The position numbers were made by a program, and so were the translations under genes. From Psychrobacter phenylpyruvicus DSM 7000 = NBRC 102152 (lineage in GTDB: Bacteria > Pseudomonadota > Gammaproteobacteria > Pseudomonadales > Moraxellaceae), in NCBI RefSeq assembly GCF_000685805.1, contig NZ_JMKP01000012.1, forward strand, positions 19,021 through 83,020: DNA of 64,000 nt, written 5' to 3'. This document shows, in pieces, positions 43,776 to 53,549 of this stretch; within the stretch, counting starts at the first letter, position 1, and every line of letters begins with the position of its first letter. The notes under the pieces are model-generated. The model made no database searches. It saw only the letters and a program-made list of their open reading frames with translations, and was not told the origin of the DNA.

Positions 43776-45443
43776 CTAGCTTCTATATTGTTTCCACTCA
43801 CGGCGTAAGACAGAGAAGCTCTCAAAGGTAACCATAATGGTAGCAATTAAAATGATGATGTCCATCACTATTAACAGCCAGTTACCCTCTAAGTAGAAGC
43901 TCTTCAACTGAAGAATTAAAGCAAACACTGCCATTATCAATAAGAAAGTCAGTGGCGCTAAGGTATACCAAACGGTTTTTCCTTTGCGTAATAAAATCAC
44001 TGTGACAATCATCAAGGTTAAAGCCGCCATTAACTGGTTCGTTGTACCGAACAACGGCCAGATGATCATACCACCAGAACCATCGATACCACCGGCGCCA
44101 AAGGCGATTAATAGACAGGTACCTACTGCCAGTAAGGTAGCAACCACACCTTTTTTCAAGGCAGGCAAGTTATAGACTTCACCAAACTCTTGGAAGATAT
44201 AGCGCTGTAAGCGAACCCCAGTATCCATTGTGGTCCCAGCAAATAACGCGGCCATTACCGTTAAAATGGTTTGTGATAGGACAATTTCAATCCCCATACC
44301 ATTATTTAAAATAGTGGCACCACCATCAATGAAAGCACCAATTGAGCCATCACCGAATTTTTGATAGATACCTTCCCACTCCGCTAAAGTTGCGAAGCCG
44401 GCTGTGGTTGCCAATACCGCACCCAGTGCTAGTAAACCTTCACCTACTGCTCCAAAGTATCCTACAAAACGTACATCTTCTTCTTTATCAATCTGCTTAG
44501 AAGTTGTACCGGTAGAGACCAGACCATGGAAGCCAGAGATGGCACCGCAAGCAATCGTTACGAATAACAATGGCATAATTGATGGTGTATCGGCAGGCAA
44601 GTTATGGTTAAGTGCAGGTGCCACGATATCGGGTGTGGCCAATAAGATAGCACCAAATAATAGGATTAACCCCACAAACAACTGAAGACCATTAATGTAG
44701 TCTCTAGGCTGTAGAAGCATCCAAACAGGTAATAATGAGGCGACCGCAGCATATATAAATAAGAAGATAATCCAAACGGCGTTATCAGGTAACCCAAACA
44801 TAGTTTCAGGCAACACCACTGGCACTAGAGTGCCTATATAAATCAGACCGTATAAGGCAATTACCCCAAAAATAGACACCAAAGCCAGATTCATCTTAAA
44901 GCGATAAATACACTGACCGATGATAAAGGCGACGACTAAAGCACCCCAGACTGGAATAACTGCTGTCGGCGTTTTAATCATCATATTGGCAATGACCACA
45001 CCAAATACTGCGTTTACCATTAATAGCAGTAAGAAGATAACTACCATCATTAAGGTGCGTACTCGGCCGCCCATTACTGAACCTGCAATGGAACCAATAG
45101 ATTGACCCTTATTGCGCATACTGGCCCATACAGCCGACATGTCATGAATGCCTGCCATAAAGATAGTGCCTAGTACTACCCAAAGTACGGCTGGTACCCA
45201 GCCCCAAATCACAGCAATGGCAGGACCAATAATCGGAGCCGCCCCTGCAACTGAGGTAAAATGATGTCCCCAAAGCACATATTTATTGGTAGGAACATAG
45301 TCAATTCCATCCTTCATTGTATGAGCTGGGGTAGGAATGGAGTTATCCAATCCTAAAATATATTTGGCAAAAAACTTAGAATAAAAGAAATAACCGGCGA
45401 GCATGGCTAAGATGCCCAACAGCAATACAATTGCACTGTTCAT
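43776..45443 (-). CDS. cstA: CstA-family carbon starvation transporter
   Basis: An inner-membrane transporter of 555 residues with many hydrophobic segments. It shows CstA signatures: GHHFTSVAGAAPIIGPAIAVIWGW near residue 60, GIHDMSAVWASMRNKGQSIG, GFHGLVSTGTTSKQI, and WPLFGTTNQLMAALTL near the C-terminus. CstA/BtsT proteins import pyruvate or peptides during carbon limitation. It is shorter than E. coli CstA (about 700) and resembles the compact form. No BtsS/BtsR-type regulator is adjacent. Confidence 0.88.
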   Translation of the reverse strand: MNSAIVLLLGILAMLAGYFFYSKFFAKYILGLDNSIPTPAHTMKDGIDYVPTNKYVLWGHHFTSVAGAAPIIGPAIAVIWGWVPAVLWVVLGTIFMAGIHDMSAVWASMRNKGQSIGSIAGSVMGGRVRTLMMVVIFLLLLMVNAVFGVVIANMMIKTPTAVIPVWGALVVAFIIGQCIYRFKMNLALVSIFGVIALYGLIYIGTLVPVVLPETMFGLPDNAVWIIFLFIYAAVASLLPVWMLLQPRDYINGLQLFVGLILLFGAILLATPDIVAPALNHNLPADTPSIMPLLFVTIACGAISGFHGLVSTGTTSKQIDKEEDVRFVGYFGAVGEGLLALGAVLATTAGFATLAEWEGIYQKFGDGSIGAFIDGGATILNNGMGIEIVLSQTILTVMAALFAGTTMDTGVRLQRYIFQEFGEVYNLPALKKGVVATLLAVGTCLLIAFGAGGIDGSGGMIIWPLFGTTNQLMAALTLMIVTVILLRKGKTVWYTLAPLTFLLIMAVFALILQLKSFYLEGNWLLIVMDIIILIATIMVTFESFSVLRREWKQYRS

Positions 45444-45651
45444 ACTTCACTCCTTGAAAAGCCTATATTGTTTATGGCCAGCTGCTAAGGTTGGTGAAAC
45501 AGCTTAGTTATAACTATAAAAGCTTAATCTCATAAAGGAATTATAGGTTAAAGAGCCAGTAGTGGTACTAATTCAAATCCACTTATTTAGGCAGATTTAT
45601 TACTGAACTCTTGCTTTTGTGTAAATTAACGAACCTTATTATAGCTAATAA

Positions 45652-45684
45652 AAAAGCCAGTTAAACAATATTTAACTGGCTTTT
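45652..45684 (-). terminator. Rho-independent terminator after the lipoprotein operon
   Basis: A perfect 14-bp inverted repeat AAAAGCCAGTTAAA / TTTAACTGGCTTTT with a 5-base loop, 16 bp past the stop at 45700 and followed by TT on the minus strand. Confidence 0.85.
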
Positions 45685-45699
45685 GGTGAAGTATTCGCT

Positions 45700-47580
45700 T
45701 TATTGTAAGCTTTCCAACAAGATCTTACCCTGTTCGCTCCCCTCTCCTTTGTCATAATTTGACTTTAATTGTTCAACATAGCTCTTTAAGTCCACGCTAT
45801 TTGCATTAGAGGGCATAGAGGCACCTGCTGGAAGTGCCGCAAACATAGGCGCAGAGCTTGATACGTTGTTATATCGGGTCAAGGCCTCTAAATGCACTCC
45901 AGACAGCAGATCATTTGATCCATAAAGCATACTGGCGTTGTTATCCATTTGGCGCTGCGCCAATTGCCAAACAATGCGATGCTGCTTATCTAGGCCATAC
46001 ACGTTGCGCCATAACCATTTATTCTCTGCTAATGACTTCTCCTTGATTGCATATTCAATAGCCGGTTTTTTTTCATCGGTCTTATCATCGCTAGCAGTCT
46101 CTATGGTTTTATCAGAGCTTGGATTGTCTGTCTTAGTCACAAACTTTTCTTGTGTCGCTTTGTCGATAGCCTTAAAAATCTTGGTAAAAATATGCTCACT
46201 ACTAAAAGATTTGCGGTTATCCCCTTGCTCACTATTGTTTTGTGACTGAAGTAGTTGAGGGTATTTGCTTGTCATTTGATCATATATAGTGGTCAAATAT
46301 AGCTGCATACCCTCATTATATTGCTGTTCAGTCAGCTTTCGTTCAATCAAAAGCGATGCCTCATTTAAATAAGGCTGATGCTTATCATCTGGCTTCGGAG
46401 ATTGATTCTGTAGCTGCGAGGATGAGATAAAGCGATACTGCTCTGCTGTAGCATTGGCATCCATTTTAGCTTTAGCCAATAGATGGGCCTTAAGCAATTC
46501 TGGCAAGAAGCTTCTGGGTAAACTGCCATCATTTAGGTCAATCTTAATCCATTTGTCTTTCATGCCCAAACTTAAATTTGGATCTATAGTAGAGGACAGT
46601 ATATAGGCAAAGGTATCGGCCCATAAATATACAGCGCCCTGTCTGGCATCAATATAGATAAAATGGCTGTTTAGTATTTGCAAGTTGCGACTTTGATAAG
46701 CTAAAGTCGGCATAATACTTACTTTGCCAGCTGAGGCTCGATATACTCCCGATCCGGTAATACTCATAGGGTTTAACAAATAGGCATTTAATAACTTGGC
46801 CTTGCGCGCATCAAGCTTGGTATGGGAATCATCATAACCTGGCAAGACATCAGCGGTAATATCTGCAAAGAGGCTGTCAAATGATTGTGACTCATCCATA
46901 GAGTCATCAGAACTATACAAGTCTTCTTTTTCACTTGCAGCTTCAGTAGCAGCATCAGCAGCTGCGACTTCAATTTCTGCTTGGGCTAAGCTTGCTTCTA
47001 CTCTATCAGCTTCGGCTTTACCTGGCTCAATACCTGCTTCGGCATTGGCCAGATCAGATTTTGCTCGTTGTACTGCTTTTTGTAACCACTGCTCATAAGA
47101 TACTTGTGAGTAAGGATTCTCTAAAGCAGCAACACACTGTTGATAGGCGTGTTTGATGGCTTCTCTTTCTGCTGAGTATTTGGCATCATATATTCCAAGG
47201 CCAGCTTGCTCTACTTGTTGTAACAACTCGACGTAAGCCTCATCATGAACATGTTCACAGTGATTGATTGGCTCATCACTCATCGCCAATTGTTGCGGTG
47301 TAGCATTAGCAAGACTCTCCCTTCTTTGCTCATTAGAGCCTAATAAATTCACTTGGTAAGCATAATCACTTCGACTTTGCTTTTGCAGTGCCTGTAATAA
47401 GGTATCTTTTGCCATTTGCGACTGTTGCTCACTTGGCAATTGACTGATTTTGGTGATAAAGGCATTTTGATTATTGTTAGGCGCTACCTGACAAGCACTA
47501 AGGGCTAAGGGTATTGCTAAAGATAATGCAGCTAACTTGAAATGGGTTTTATATAAGTTAGGTTTAGTTAGGGTTTTCAT
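45700..47580 (-). CDS. Large putative lipoprotein, unknown function (second of pair)
   Basis: A 626-residue protein. The Met at 47580 (MKTLTKPN) directly precedes a signal peptide with lipobox LALSAC (Cys30), with AGGA about 7 bases upstream. The ORF's earlier Met at 47679 would overlap the previous gene. The mature part has a Gln-rich helical N-terminal region. A predicted coiled coil rich in Ala/Glu follows (about 175-225, AEAGIEPGKAEADRVEASLA). From about 265 a beta-type domain is suggested (GSGVYRASAGKVSIMPTLAYQ). No known family was recognised. It lies 40 bp downstream of another large lipoprotein gene on the same strand, so the two products probably act together in the envelope. Confidence 0.6.
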   Translation of the reverse strand: MKTLTKPNLYKTHFKLAALSLAIPLALSACQVAPNNNQNAFITKISQLPSEQQSQMAKDTLLQALQKQSRSDYAYQVNLLGSNEQRRESLANATPQQLAMSDEPINHCEHVHDEAYVELLQQVEQAGLGIYDAKYSAEREAIKHAYQQCVAALENPYSQVSYEQWLQKAVQRAKSDLANAEAGIEPGKAEADRVEASLAQAEIEVAAADAATEAASEKEDLYSSDDSMDESQSFDSLFADITADVLPGYDDSHTKLDARKAKLLNAYLLNPMSITGSGVYRASAGKVSIMPTLAYQSRNLQILNSHFIYIDARQGAVYLWADTFAYILSSTIDPNLSLGMKDKWIKIDLNDGSLPRSFLPELLKAHLLAKAKMDANATAEQYRFISSSQLQNQSPKPDDKHQPYLNEASLLIERKLTEQQYNEGMQLYLTTIYDQMTSKYPQLLQSQNNSEQGDNRKSFSSEHIFTKIFKAIDKATQEKFVTKTDNPSSDKTIETASDDKTDEKKPAIEYAIKEKSLAENKWLWRNVYGLDKQHRIVWQLAQRQMDNNASMLYGSNDLLSGVHLEALTRYNNVSSSAPMFAALPAGASMPSNANSVDLKSYVEQLKSNYDKGEGSEQGKILLESLQ

Positions 47581-47620
47581 GGAGGTCCTTAGGGGTATCA
47601 ATTGTAAATTATGAGTTGAG

Positions 47621-49408
47621 TTATTCTGCGTTTTTTTGCTCATATTTTTGCTCATAACCGTCTTCCTTCTCATAGTCATTCACATTGCCATAATCAATGA
47701 TTCTAATCGAAGGTTGATACGCCTCATTTTTAATACTATCTGCTGTGTCATTACCATACAACGCATCTTCACTGTCGTACTCACTACGCGCAGCATAGGC
47801 TTGTTTCAATTTATCTTTTCGGTCTTGGATTTTTTTAATCCAGACATTGCCATCAACGCTGGCAGGCGAATTGGGTGTGAAAGGTTGTCCAAATGACTGT
47901 TGGTATAGCTCATTTAAAGTATGGTCTTTAAAGCCACGTTCACCATAGATGGTCTGACTTAATAGTGTGGTCGTTGCTCCCATAAAGTCGCCTCCAACCA
48001 AGGAGCTTGATTGAGAGGCTATTAATTTTCCACGATTATCAAAATAGTAATAATTACTTTGGTTAAAGGACAAAGGCGCTACTGCTTCAATTAACTGAAA
48101 TAACGATCCTAAATCCCCACTTTGGAAGTTTTCATTGGTCTGTTGCCAATTCTGCAAAGCTACTTTGATAGGGTTTGAATTTGGGTATAAATCAGGTCGC
48201 AGATCCACATGATCTTGCAGTGTTTCAGACATATGTTTCAGAATAACCCCTATTAGCTTACCAGTTTGTTTGCTATCTAAGTTTAGCTTTACTGCTGAAT
48301 GGGCCCCAACTTTTTTGGCATAGGCATCGTTGGAGATATCTAAGGCGGTGAAGTTTGCCGTTTCAAGCTCACTTAAACTATAACCAATGGCTGATATAAA
48401 AGCATCGTATATCACTGTGGGCGGAACTTGATCGATGATGTGTTGTGGCAGTTTGAAAGCCACGGTAGTAGCTTCAAGCTCTTCAGGCAAAGGGGCATGT
48501 TCTGGAGTGATTATAGCCACCAAAGGCAATAAAGCACTGGGATCTAAAGTTAGCTCGGAGCGATTGAAATCCAGTGCTAGAGGTAGCTGTATCGAATAGT
48601 AAGTTGAGGGTGAAGCAAAGTCATAGCTATAAACCATACTAAGTTTTTTATTCTCAGGGTCAAACGTACTAATTTTATTTAGGCTCATGTTTTGATTGAA
48701 GTAATAATTTGTAGCTTCAATCTGTGCTGGCGTGCGATTATACCACTCGTATAAAGTGTCTATTAGCCGCTGATAGCCCGTATCTTCTTCGTAATCAGCG
48801 TATGGGTCATATTCATCATACTCATCGTATTCATCGTACTCTTCATAGTCATAATTATCGCTGTTATCGCCCTCTTCATAGTCATAAGCTTCATCAGGAT
48901 CAGACTCAATAAAAACCGCCTCTTCAGAGCTATTTTCATCCAGAATATAAGCATCAGACTCTGACCAATCCTCTTCTGACCAGTCTTCTTCATCATAGGC
49001 TTCTTGTATGGCTATATCCAAAACTGTCTTATAGGCACTTTGTGAGCCCTCATCAATACTGCCCTTTTTGATGAACGGTGAATCATGTACTCGGAGTTGA
49101 CTAACTGCCACATGAGGTGTAGTCAAATGATTGGTTATTGCCGCTAAAAGTGTCGACTTGGCCCCTTCATCAGTATTAATACCTGACTCTGTGCTAAATT
49201 GATTTTGATAAATTTGTTGGTTGCGTTGAATGTTTTTTTGGTAATCAACTGAAGATATTAATGAACCAGCTTGAGAAGTGGTATTAGAGGTAAACTGAGT
49301 TGATGTTGATTGACAACCCATAAGTGCTAGAACGCTACTTGATAACATAATCAAAGTAAATTTAGGGCGGCTCTGCGTTACTCCAGAGAAGGCGAACTTT
49401 ATTTTCAT
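47621..49408 (-). CDS. Large putative lipoprotein with acidic Asp-Glu-Tyr repeats (first of pair)
   Basis: A 595-residue protein with a signal peptide ending LALMGC (Cys32). Residues about 140-215 are extremely acidic and aromatic, with repeated DEY, DYEE and EEDWSE motifs that may bind cations or act as a spacer. The remainder looks globular (MVYSYDFASPSTYYSIQLPLALDF, by position about 258-281; ALLPLVAIITPEHAPLPEE) and ends in a charged, repetitive tail (EKEDGYEQKYEQKN). No family was recognised. It is the promoter-proximal gene of a two-lipoprotein operon. Confidence 0.6.
   Translation of the reverse strand: MKIKFAFSGVTQSRPKFTLIMLSSSVLALMGCQSTSTQFTSNTTSQAGSLISSVDYQKNIQRNQQIYQNQFSTESGINTDEGAKSTLLAAITNHLTTPHVAVSQLRVHDSPFIKKGSIDEGSQSAYKTVLDIAIQEAYDEEDWSEEDWSESDAYILDENSSEEAVFIESDPDEAYDYEEGDNSDNYDYEEYDEYDEYDEYDPYADYEEDTGYQRLIDTLYEWYNRTPAQIEATNYYFNQNMSLNKISTFDPENKKLSMVYSYDFASPSTYYSIQLPLALDFNRSELTLDPSALLPLVAIITPEHAPLPEELEATTVAFKLPQHIIDQVPPTVIYDAFISAIGYSLSELETANFTALDISNDAYAKKVGAHSAVKLNLDSKQTGKLIGVILKHMSETLQDHVDLRPDLYPNSNPIKVALQNWQQTNENFQSGDLGSLFQLIEAVAPLSFNQSNYYYFDNRGKLIASQSSSLVGGDFMGATTTLLSQTIYGERGFKDHTLNELYQQSFGQPFTPNSPASVDGNVWIKKIQDRKDKLKQAYAARSEYDSEDALYGNDTADSIKNEAYQPSIRIIDYGNVNDYEKEDGYEQKYEQKNAE
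48809..48845 (-). repeat. 9-bp tandem repeat encoding Asp-Glu-Tyr
   Basis: About four tandem copies of a 9-base unit (variants of GTATTCATC on the + strand) inside the acidic region of the lipoprotein gene. In-frame 9-bp units allow length variation of the acidic tract without a frameshift. Confidence 0.6.
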
Positions 49409-49703
49409 GATACGTAATTGATCCTGAGGTGTGAGTTTTAGAAGTGCATTAGCAAGGGTCTAGCTACTTAATTTATTAGATTATAGTGTTTAATAACAGA
49501 TATTTAATCCAAGATTGAATAAATATTTTATAGTGTCTATGCTGGCATGACCCAATAGTCTTCAAACGAATTACGTGACTCTATAACAATTAAGTTATAT
49601 TAGCACAATTAACTAAATACATTTAGTTGATAGATAACTTGTTAAACAATACTTATTACAATATATTTAAAAGCTGGATTAATTACCCCTAAAAGGACTT
49701 ACG

Positions 49704-50366
49704 ATGACTTACTATTTTGGATTTGAACCGACAGAGAAACTTGAAGACATGATCATTGAAGCAGAGCATATTATTGACTCTGGCAAAGATATAGATTATT
49801 ACCCTCTGCGTAATAATATTGCACAACAGATCGGTCGAGAGCTACTAGACAACATGTTGGTTAATTTGATTAGCGTTATCCCAGACGCAGAACGCCAAGA
49901 AAAAATGCGGAGCATCGTGGTGAAGATTGAAGGCGCCACTGAAACCATGTTAAACATCTTGTTAGGTAAAGATAAAAACAAAGAGGTTATCCCTAACTTT
50001 GAATATATGAAAAATGAAACGGTTTTTAAAGACAACTCAGGTAATACCCGTGTTGGCTTTAAGATGGATGATGCTTCTGCAAAAACTATTTTAGAAGGTT
50101 TTGATGCGGTTACACCAGAGTCTGTCAATAAAGAGAAGTTAGTTAAAGCTTTATTTGCTATGAACCATGCGGTTGTAGATCACTTTATTACTCGCTTTTC
50201 AGAAACCCTACCTTTGGGCTTGATTAAACGTAAATCAGTCCCCGTTGCCAAAGCAGGAATTAACAAAGCTCTTGAAATGGCTATTAACAAGCTACTACCT
50301 CAGTTGCCAATTGAGTCGTTAAACCGTTTGGTAGGTTTCTATCGACCCTTCATTATTGAAAAATAA
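49704..50366 (+). CDS. Conserved-looking hypothetical cytoplasmic protein
   Basis: A 220-residue protein without signal peptide or membrane segment. It is mostly helical, with an even mix of charged residues (QIGRELLDNMLVNLISVIPD, KIEGATETMLNILLGKDK). AAAAGGA upstream of the ATG supports the start. No domain was recognised. It is 104 bp upstream of the phosphoribosyltransferase start in the same direction, but a possible promoter lies between them. Confidence 0.6.
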   Translation: MTYYFGFEPTEKLEDMIIEAEHIIDSGKDIDYYPLRNNIAQQIGRELLDNMLVNLISVIPDAERQEKMRSIVVKIEGATETMLNILLGKDKNKEVIPNFEYMKNETVFKDNSGNTRVGFKMDDASAKTILEGFDAVTPESVNKEKLVKALFAMNHAVVDHFITRFSETLPLGLIKRKSVPVAKAGINKALEMAINKLLPQLPIESLNRLVGFYRPFIIEK

Positions 50367-50409
50367 GCCATTGATTTTATTGCGTATTGGCAAAAATTAA
50401 ACAACAGGG

Positions 50410-50439
50410 TTGGCTGAAATTGACCAATCCTGTTAAAAT
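50410..50439 (+). promoter_or_regulatory. Possible promoter of the phosphoribosyltransferase gene
   Basis: TTGGCT and TAAAAT separated by 18 bases, placed about 30 bases before the chosen ATG at 50471. If used, it excludes the longer TTG-start reading from 50387. Confidence 0.35.
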
Positions 50440-50470
50440 AGATCCTTTTACTACTGCGTGTACACCGACT

Positions 50471-51040
50471 ATGAGCCAAATTAGCAATAAAGAGATTGAA
50501 CAAACCCTCCGTAATTCAGAATGTTTGATTAGTAGCATTGAAGTAGCAGCTGCTTATGAACGTTTGGCTGCCCAGCTAAACCTGCATTATGCCGGTCTGA
50601 ACCCTATTGTTATGGTTGTTATGAATGGTGGTTTGATTCCAGCAGGTCAATTATTAACTCATCTTACTTTCTACCATCGTATGCACTATATCCACGCTTC
50701 TCGTTATCGTGAAAATGAAGGCACTAACGAATTAGTTTGGAAATTTAAACCAGATGTCGATATTTCTGGAGAGCATGTGCTTTTGGTTGATGATATCTTT
50801 GATGAAGGCATCACTCTAAAAGCTATCGTAGAAGAGCTAAAAAAAGAGAACCCAAAATCTGTTGATTGCTGTGTATTATTAAACAAAGTACATGACCGTA
50901 AAGTAGAGGACTTCAAAGTAGACTTCGTCGGTCTAGATGTTGATGATCGTTATGTTTACGGCTGTGGAATGGATTTTCATGGTTACTTACGTCATCTTCC
51001 AGGTATCTATGCTATCAAAGAAGACAAACTGCCTAAATAA
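50471..51040 (+). CDS. hpt: Hypoxanthine-guanine phosphoribosyltransferase
   Basis: Purine salvage enzyme attaching hypoxanthine or guanine to PRPP. The 189-residue type I phosphoribosyltransferase has the PRPP-binding signature VLLVDDIFDEGIT (about 103-115), MNGGLIPAGQLLTHL earlier, and FVGLDVDDRYVYGCGMDF near the C-terminus, which is base-binding in HPRTs. The Met at 50471 starts at the usual length. A TTG at 50387 would add 28 residues with no family support. A terminator follows at 51063. Confidence 0.82.
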   Translation: MSQISNKEIEQTLRNSECLISSIEVAAAYERLAAQLNLHYAGLNPIVMVVMNGGLIPAGQLLTHLTFYHRMHYIHASRYRENEGTNELVWKFKPDVDISGEHVLLVDDIFDEGITLKAIVEELKKENPKSVDCCVLLNKVHDRKVEDFKVDFVGLDVDDRYVYGCGMDFHGYLRHLPGIYAIKEDKLPK

Positions 51041-51062
51041 TAGCCTCCCTTTTCATTCAACA

Positions 51063-51089
51063 AGCACCTCATCGCTAGGTGCTTTTTTT
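51063..51089 (+). terminator. Rho-independent terminator after hpt
   Basis: A 7-bp stem AGCACCT / AGGTGCT with a 7-base loop and a run of seven T. Confidence 0.8.
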
Positions 51090-51145
51090 GTGGTCAAAAT
51101 TTTATGTGTGACAATAAGCACTTACTGAACTACTTTAGCAAGCCT

Positions 51146-53479
51146 CTACTGTTGCTCAAATTGTAATGCTAGACCCGTATAACGCTGCGTTGGGGTTTGC
51201 ACCGCTTTTTGTAGCGCCTGCTTGGTACTATAAATAGTTACTTTTTGCTTAGCACGGGTTACCGCAGTATAAATCAGCTCCTTGCTAAGCAGTCGACTGT
51301 TGCGGTTATCAAAAGTAATGGCAACATGATCAAATTCCGAGCCTTGTGATTTGTGGATAGTCATCGCATAAGCGGTGGCAATTAGCTCATCATTAAGCAG
51401 ATTTACTGCAATACCTTGCGTTTTATTTTCAAAAAACACCTCTAAGCGGCTACCCTCGCCCTTCTGCTGTGTCTGCAAACAAATACCGATATCTCCGTTA
51501 AATAGATCTAATTCATAATTATTCTGTAATACCATCACTGGTCTACCATGAAACCAAGGACTCTTACCTAAAGGCAACTTTAACTCAGCTATATGCCAAC
51601 GGGTCAGATAGTCATTGATATTATGATCGCCCCACTCTCCATTATGCCCTGCAGTTAGGATTCGGAATTTATTAAACTCTGTCATCAGTTCTGCGACAGT
51701 GTGACTAACTTCGGCTGGTACGGATTTTGCTATTGGATTTAGTAATAAAGAGTTTATTTTATTTAAATACGGCGTGTAACTCTGGGATAATTGAAAAAGT
51801 ATTTTTTTATTGCTTAGGCTATTTTCTAATTTTAGATTAGATAATGCTGTGTCTGTTGATTCAGCAGCACTGCTACTTTGGTTATCTACCGTTTGGAACT
51901 GTAGGGATTCATCATTATTTAATAGCTGCCATACTTGATTCATGTCCGCTGGAGTTTTGTTTATCTCTGTGGCCAATTTACCAATCCCGGAGTCTGCATG
52001 GAAGCGGCGACTTTCAGTAAGCTGTGCATGAATTGGTTGTAGTACATCAATACGACATAAGTCAGCCAGTACTGCCCCGGCATCTACTGCAGCGAGCTGG
52101 TTGGCATCCCCCAATAAGATCAGCCTTGCGCCAGGCTTAATAGCACTGACCAAATAGTTGGCCAACTCTACCCCAAGCATTGAAGCTTCATCGACAATGA
52201 CAATATCCTCCCCCAGAGGATTATCAGCGTGATAGCGAGGTCTGCCATCTCTACCAATGCCTAGCAAGCGGTGAATGGTCTTCGCTTCTTGCAGCTGAAC
52301 TTCCACCTGAGCACTGTCTAGAGCCGCTTGCAGTGATTCTTGCATACGCTGTGCAGCTTTACCGGTCGGCGCCGATAGAGCAAGTCCTGCACTGTCTGTA
52401 CTAAAGCGAATCGCAGCGCCCTCCCCCAGTGCTTGCTTAGCTTCACTATCTGCTTGGGCCTGCTGTAATGCAATAACCAGCTGTGCCACGGTATAAGTCT
52501 TACCTGTGCCTGGCCCGCCAGTAATGATACTAAAAGCATTCTCATTGGCTACTTTGACCGCCTGAACTTGCTGAGGGTTAAGATTATCTGGGATGTTGAT
52601 ATCTAACGGCTCAATAGGCTGGTTTAGGATGTTTTGTATGGTTTTGGAAAGGTTAAACTCGGCTTGCCAAGTGCGATGTAGCCAAAAAGTGACTTCGCTG
52701 TTATGACTTGTTGGATTAAATAAATAAATAAGAGGTGCTTGTGTTTGAATTGGTTTTGAAATGGGTTGTTTTTTGCTTAGGCTATTTTTTGATGTTAGTG
52801 GTGACAAGGTGAGGTTGGTAAATAGTGGCTGTTTGGCTATGTGTTGTACAAATCTGCTTAGGCTATTTTCTAATTGGTCTTCATTTTGGTTTATAGCATC
52901 TGTCTTATTAACGTTTTGCATTAGATCATACAGCTGCTTAACCAGCTTAAAGCGTTTAACCAGTTGTGCTTTATTACTATTTGATAGGCTTGATTGTAGC
53001 CACAGCTGAGTACCGTGGGTTATTAAAATATGCAGTAAATTAAATATAGGCTCATTATTCTCAAGCTCTAATAGCGGGACTATATCACCTTGATCATCTT
53101 GTTCCTGCGCTAATACAGTTGCCAGCAAAGAATTATCCATCAGATCAAATAAAGGCGCGGCTAAGCTTTGCAGTATGTCACGCTGCCAGCTGTAAAGCGT
53201 TGCAATTTTATCCTCTACTCTGCCCTGTAATGGTAGTTCAGAGTTGTCTTGACGCAGGGTCAATACGGTATGCCCTTCCTCTAATTGTTTGGCTAGTAAT
53301 ACAAACAATGCTTTGAACAAATAACTGTCAGTCTCCACCAAGCTTACCGAATCATTAGCATCTACCGGTTGCACATAAGCTGAATAAGTTTGCGCCCGGC
53401 GCTGTAAAATATAATCACTGATAGTACTGGCCCAGCTCTCTTCTGTCCGAATATTTGGGTTATTATTATTGTTTTTCAT
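51146..53479 (-). CDS. recD: Exodeoxyribonuclease V subunit RecD
   Basis: The 5'-3' helicase subunit of RecBCD, which processes double-strand DNA ends for recombination and degrades foreign linear DNA. The 777-residue product has Walker A GGPGTGKTYTVAQL (about 320), VDEASMLGVELANYL, LLGDANQLAAVDAG, and the C-terminal AYAMTIHKSQGSEFDHV. It exceeds E. coli RecD (608) through polar linkers near residues 205-265 and 515-565. Those hold three copies of the NSLS-coding 18-mer. It is the last gene of recC-recB-recD and lies 70 bp after recB. Confidence 0.93.
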   Translation of the reverse strand: MKNNNNNPNIRTEESWASTISDYILQRRAQTYSAYVQPVDANDSVSLVETDSYLFKALFVLLAKQLEEGHTVLTLRQDNSELPLQGRVEDKIATLYSWQRDILQSLAAPLFDLMDNSLLATVLAQEQDDQGDIVPLLELENNEPIFNLLHILITHGTQLWLQSSLSNSNKAQLVKRFKLVKQLYDLMQNVNKTDAINQNEDQLENSLSRFVQHIAKQPLFTNLTLSPLTSKNSLSKKQPISKPIQTQAPLIYLFNPTSHNSEVTFWLHRTWQAEFNLSKTIQNILNQPIEPLDINIPDNLNPQQVQAVKVANENAFSIITGGPGTGKTYTVAQLVIALQQAQADSEAKQALGEGAAIRFSTDSAGLALSAPTGKAAQRMQESLQAALDSAQVEVQLQEAKTIHRLLGIGRDGRPRYHADNPLGEDIVIVDEASMLGVELANYLVSAIKPGARLILLGDANQLAAVDAGAVLADLCRIDVLQPIHAQLTESRRFHADSGIGKLATEINKTPADMNQVWQLLNNDESLQFQTVDNQSSSAAESTDTALSNLKLENSLSNKKILFQLSQSYTPYLNKINSLLLNPIAKSVPAEVSHTVAELMTEFNKFRILTAGHNGEWGDHNINDYLTRWHIAELKLPLGKSPWFHGRPVMVLQNNYELDLFNGDIGICLQTQQKGEGSRLEVFFENKTQGIAVNLLNDELIATAYAMTIHKSQGSEFDHVAITFDNRNSRLLSKELIYTAVTRAKQKVTIYSTKQALQKAVQTPTQRYTGLALQFEQQ
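51812..51829 (-). repeat. 18-bp recBCD-associated repeat, copy 1 (recD)
   Basis: GCTTAGGCTATTTTCTAA on the + strand; coding strand reads Leu-Glu-Asn-Ser-Leu-Ser. Identical to copy 3. Confidence 0.65.
52775..52792 (-). repeat. 18-bp recBCD-associated repeat, copy 2 (recD)
   Basis: GCTTAGGCTATTTTTTGA, 16 of 18 matches to the consensus; coding strand reads Ser-Lys-Asn-Ser-Leu-Ser. Confidence 0.55.
52856..52873 (-). repeat. 18-bp recBCD-associated repeat, copy 3 (recD)
   Basis: GCTTAGGCTATTTTCTAA, exact copy of the 51812 element, 81 bp from copy 2 and in the same frame. Confidence 0.65.
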
Positions 53480-53549
53480 TACTGTATGAGACCTATAAAT
53501 GGATTAAAAACTTAAATCTTAACTGGCTATATGCCCCGCTGATGAGACA

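Noticed and set aside
43984..45105. Several plus-strand ORFs antisense to cstA
   Set aside because: Their Lys/Thr/Pro-rich translations are the reverse frame of a hydrophobic transporter gene with clear CstA motifs.
48763..48996. Met-rich 77-codon minus-strand ORF inside the acidic lipoprotein gene
   Set aside because: It is an alternative frame of the DEY-coding repeats and has no independent support.
50387..50470. N-terminal extension of the hypoxanthine phosphoribosyltransferase from a TTG start
   Set aside because: The added 28 residues have no family support, and a promoter-like pair lies inside them.
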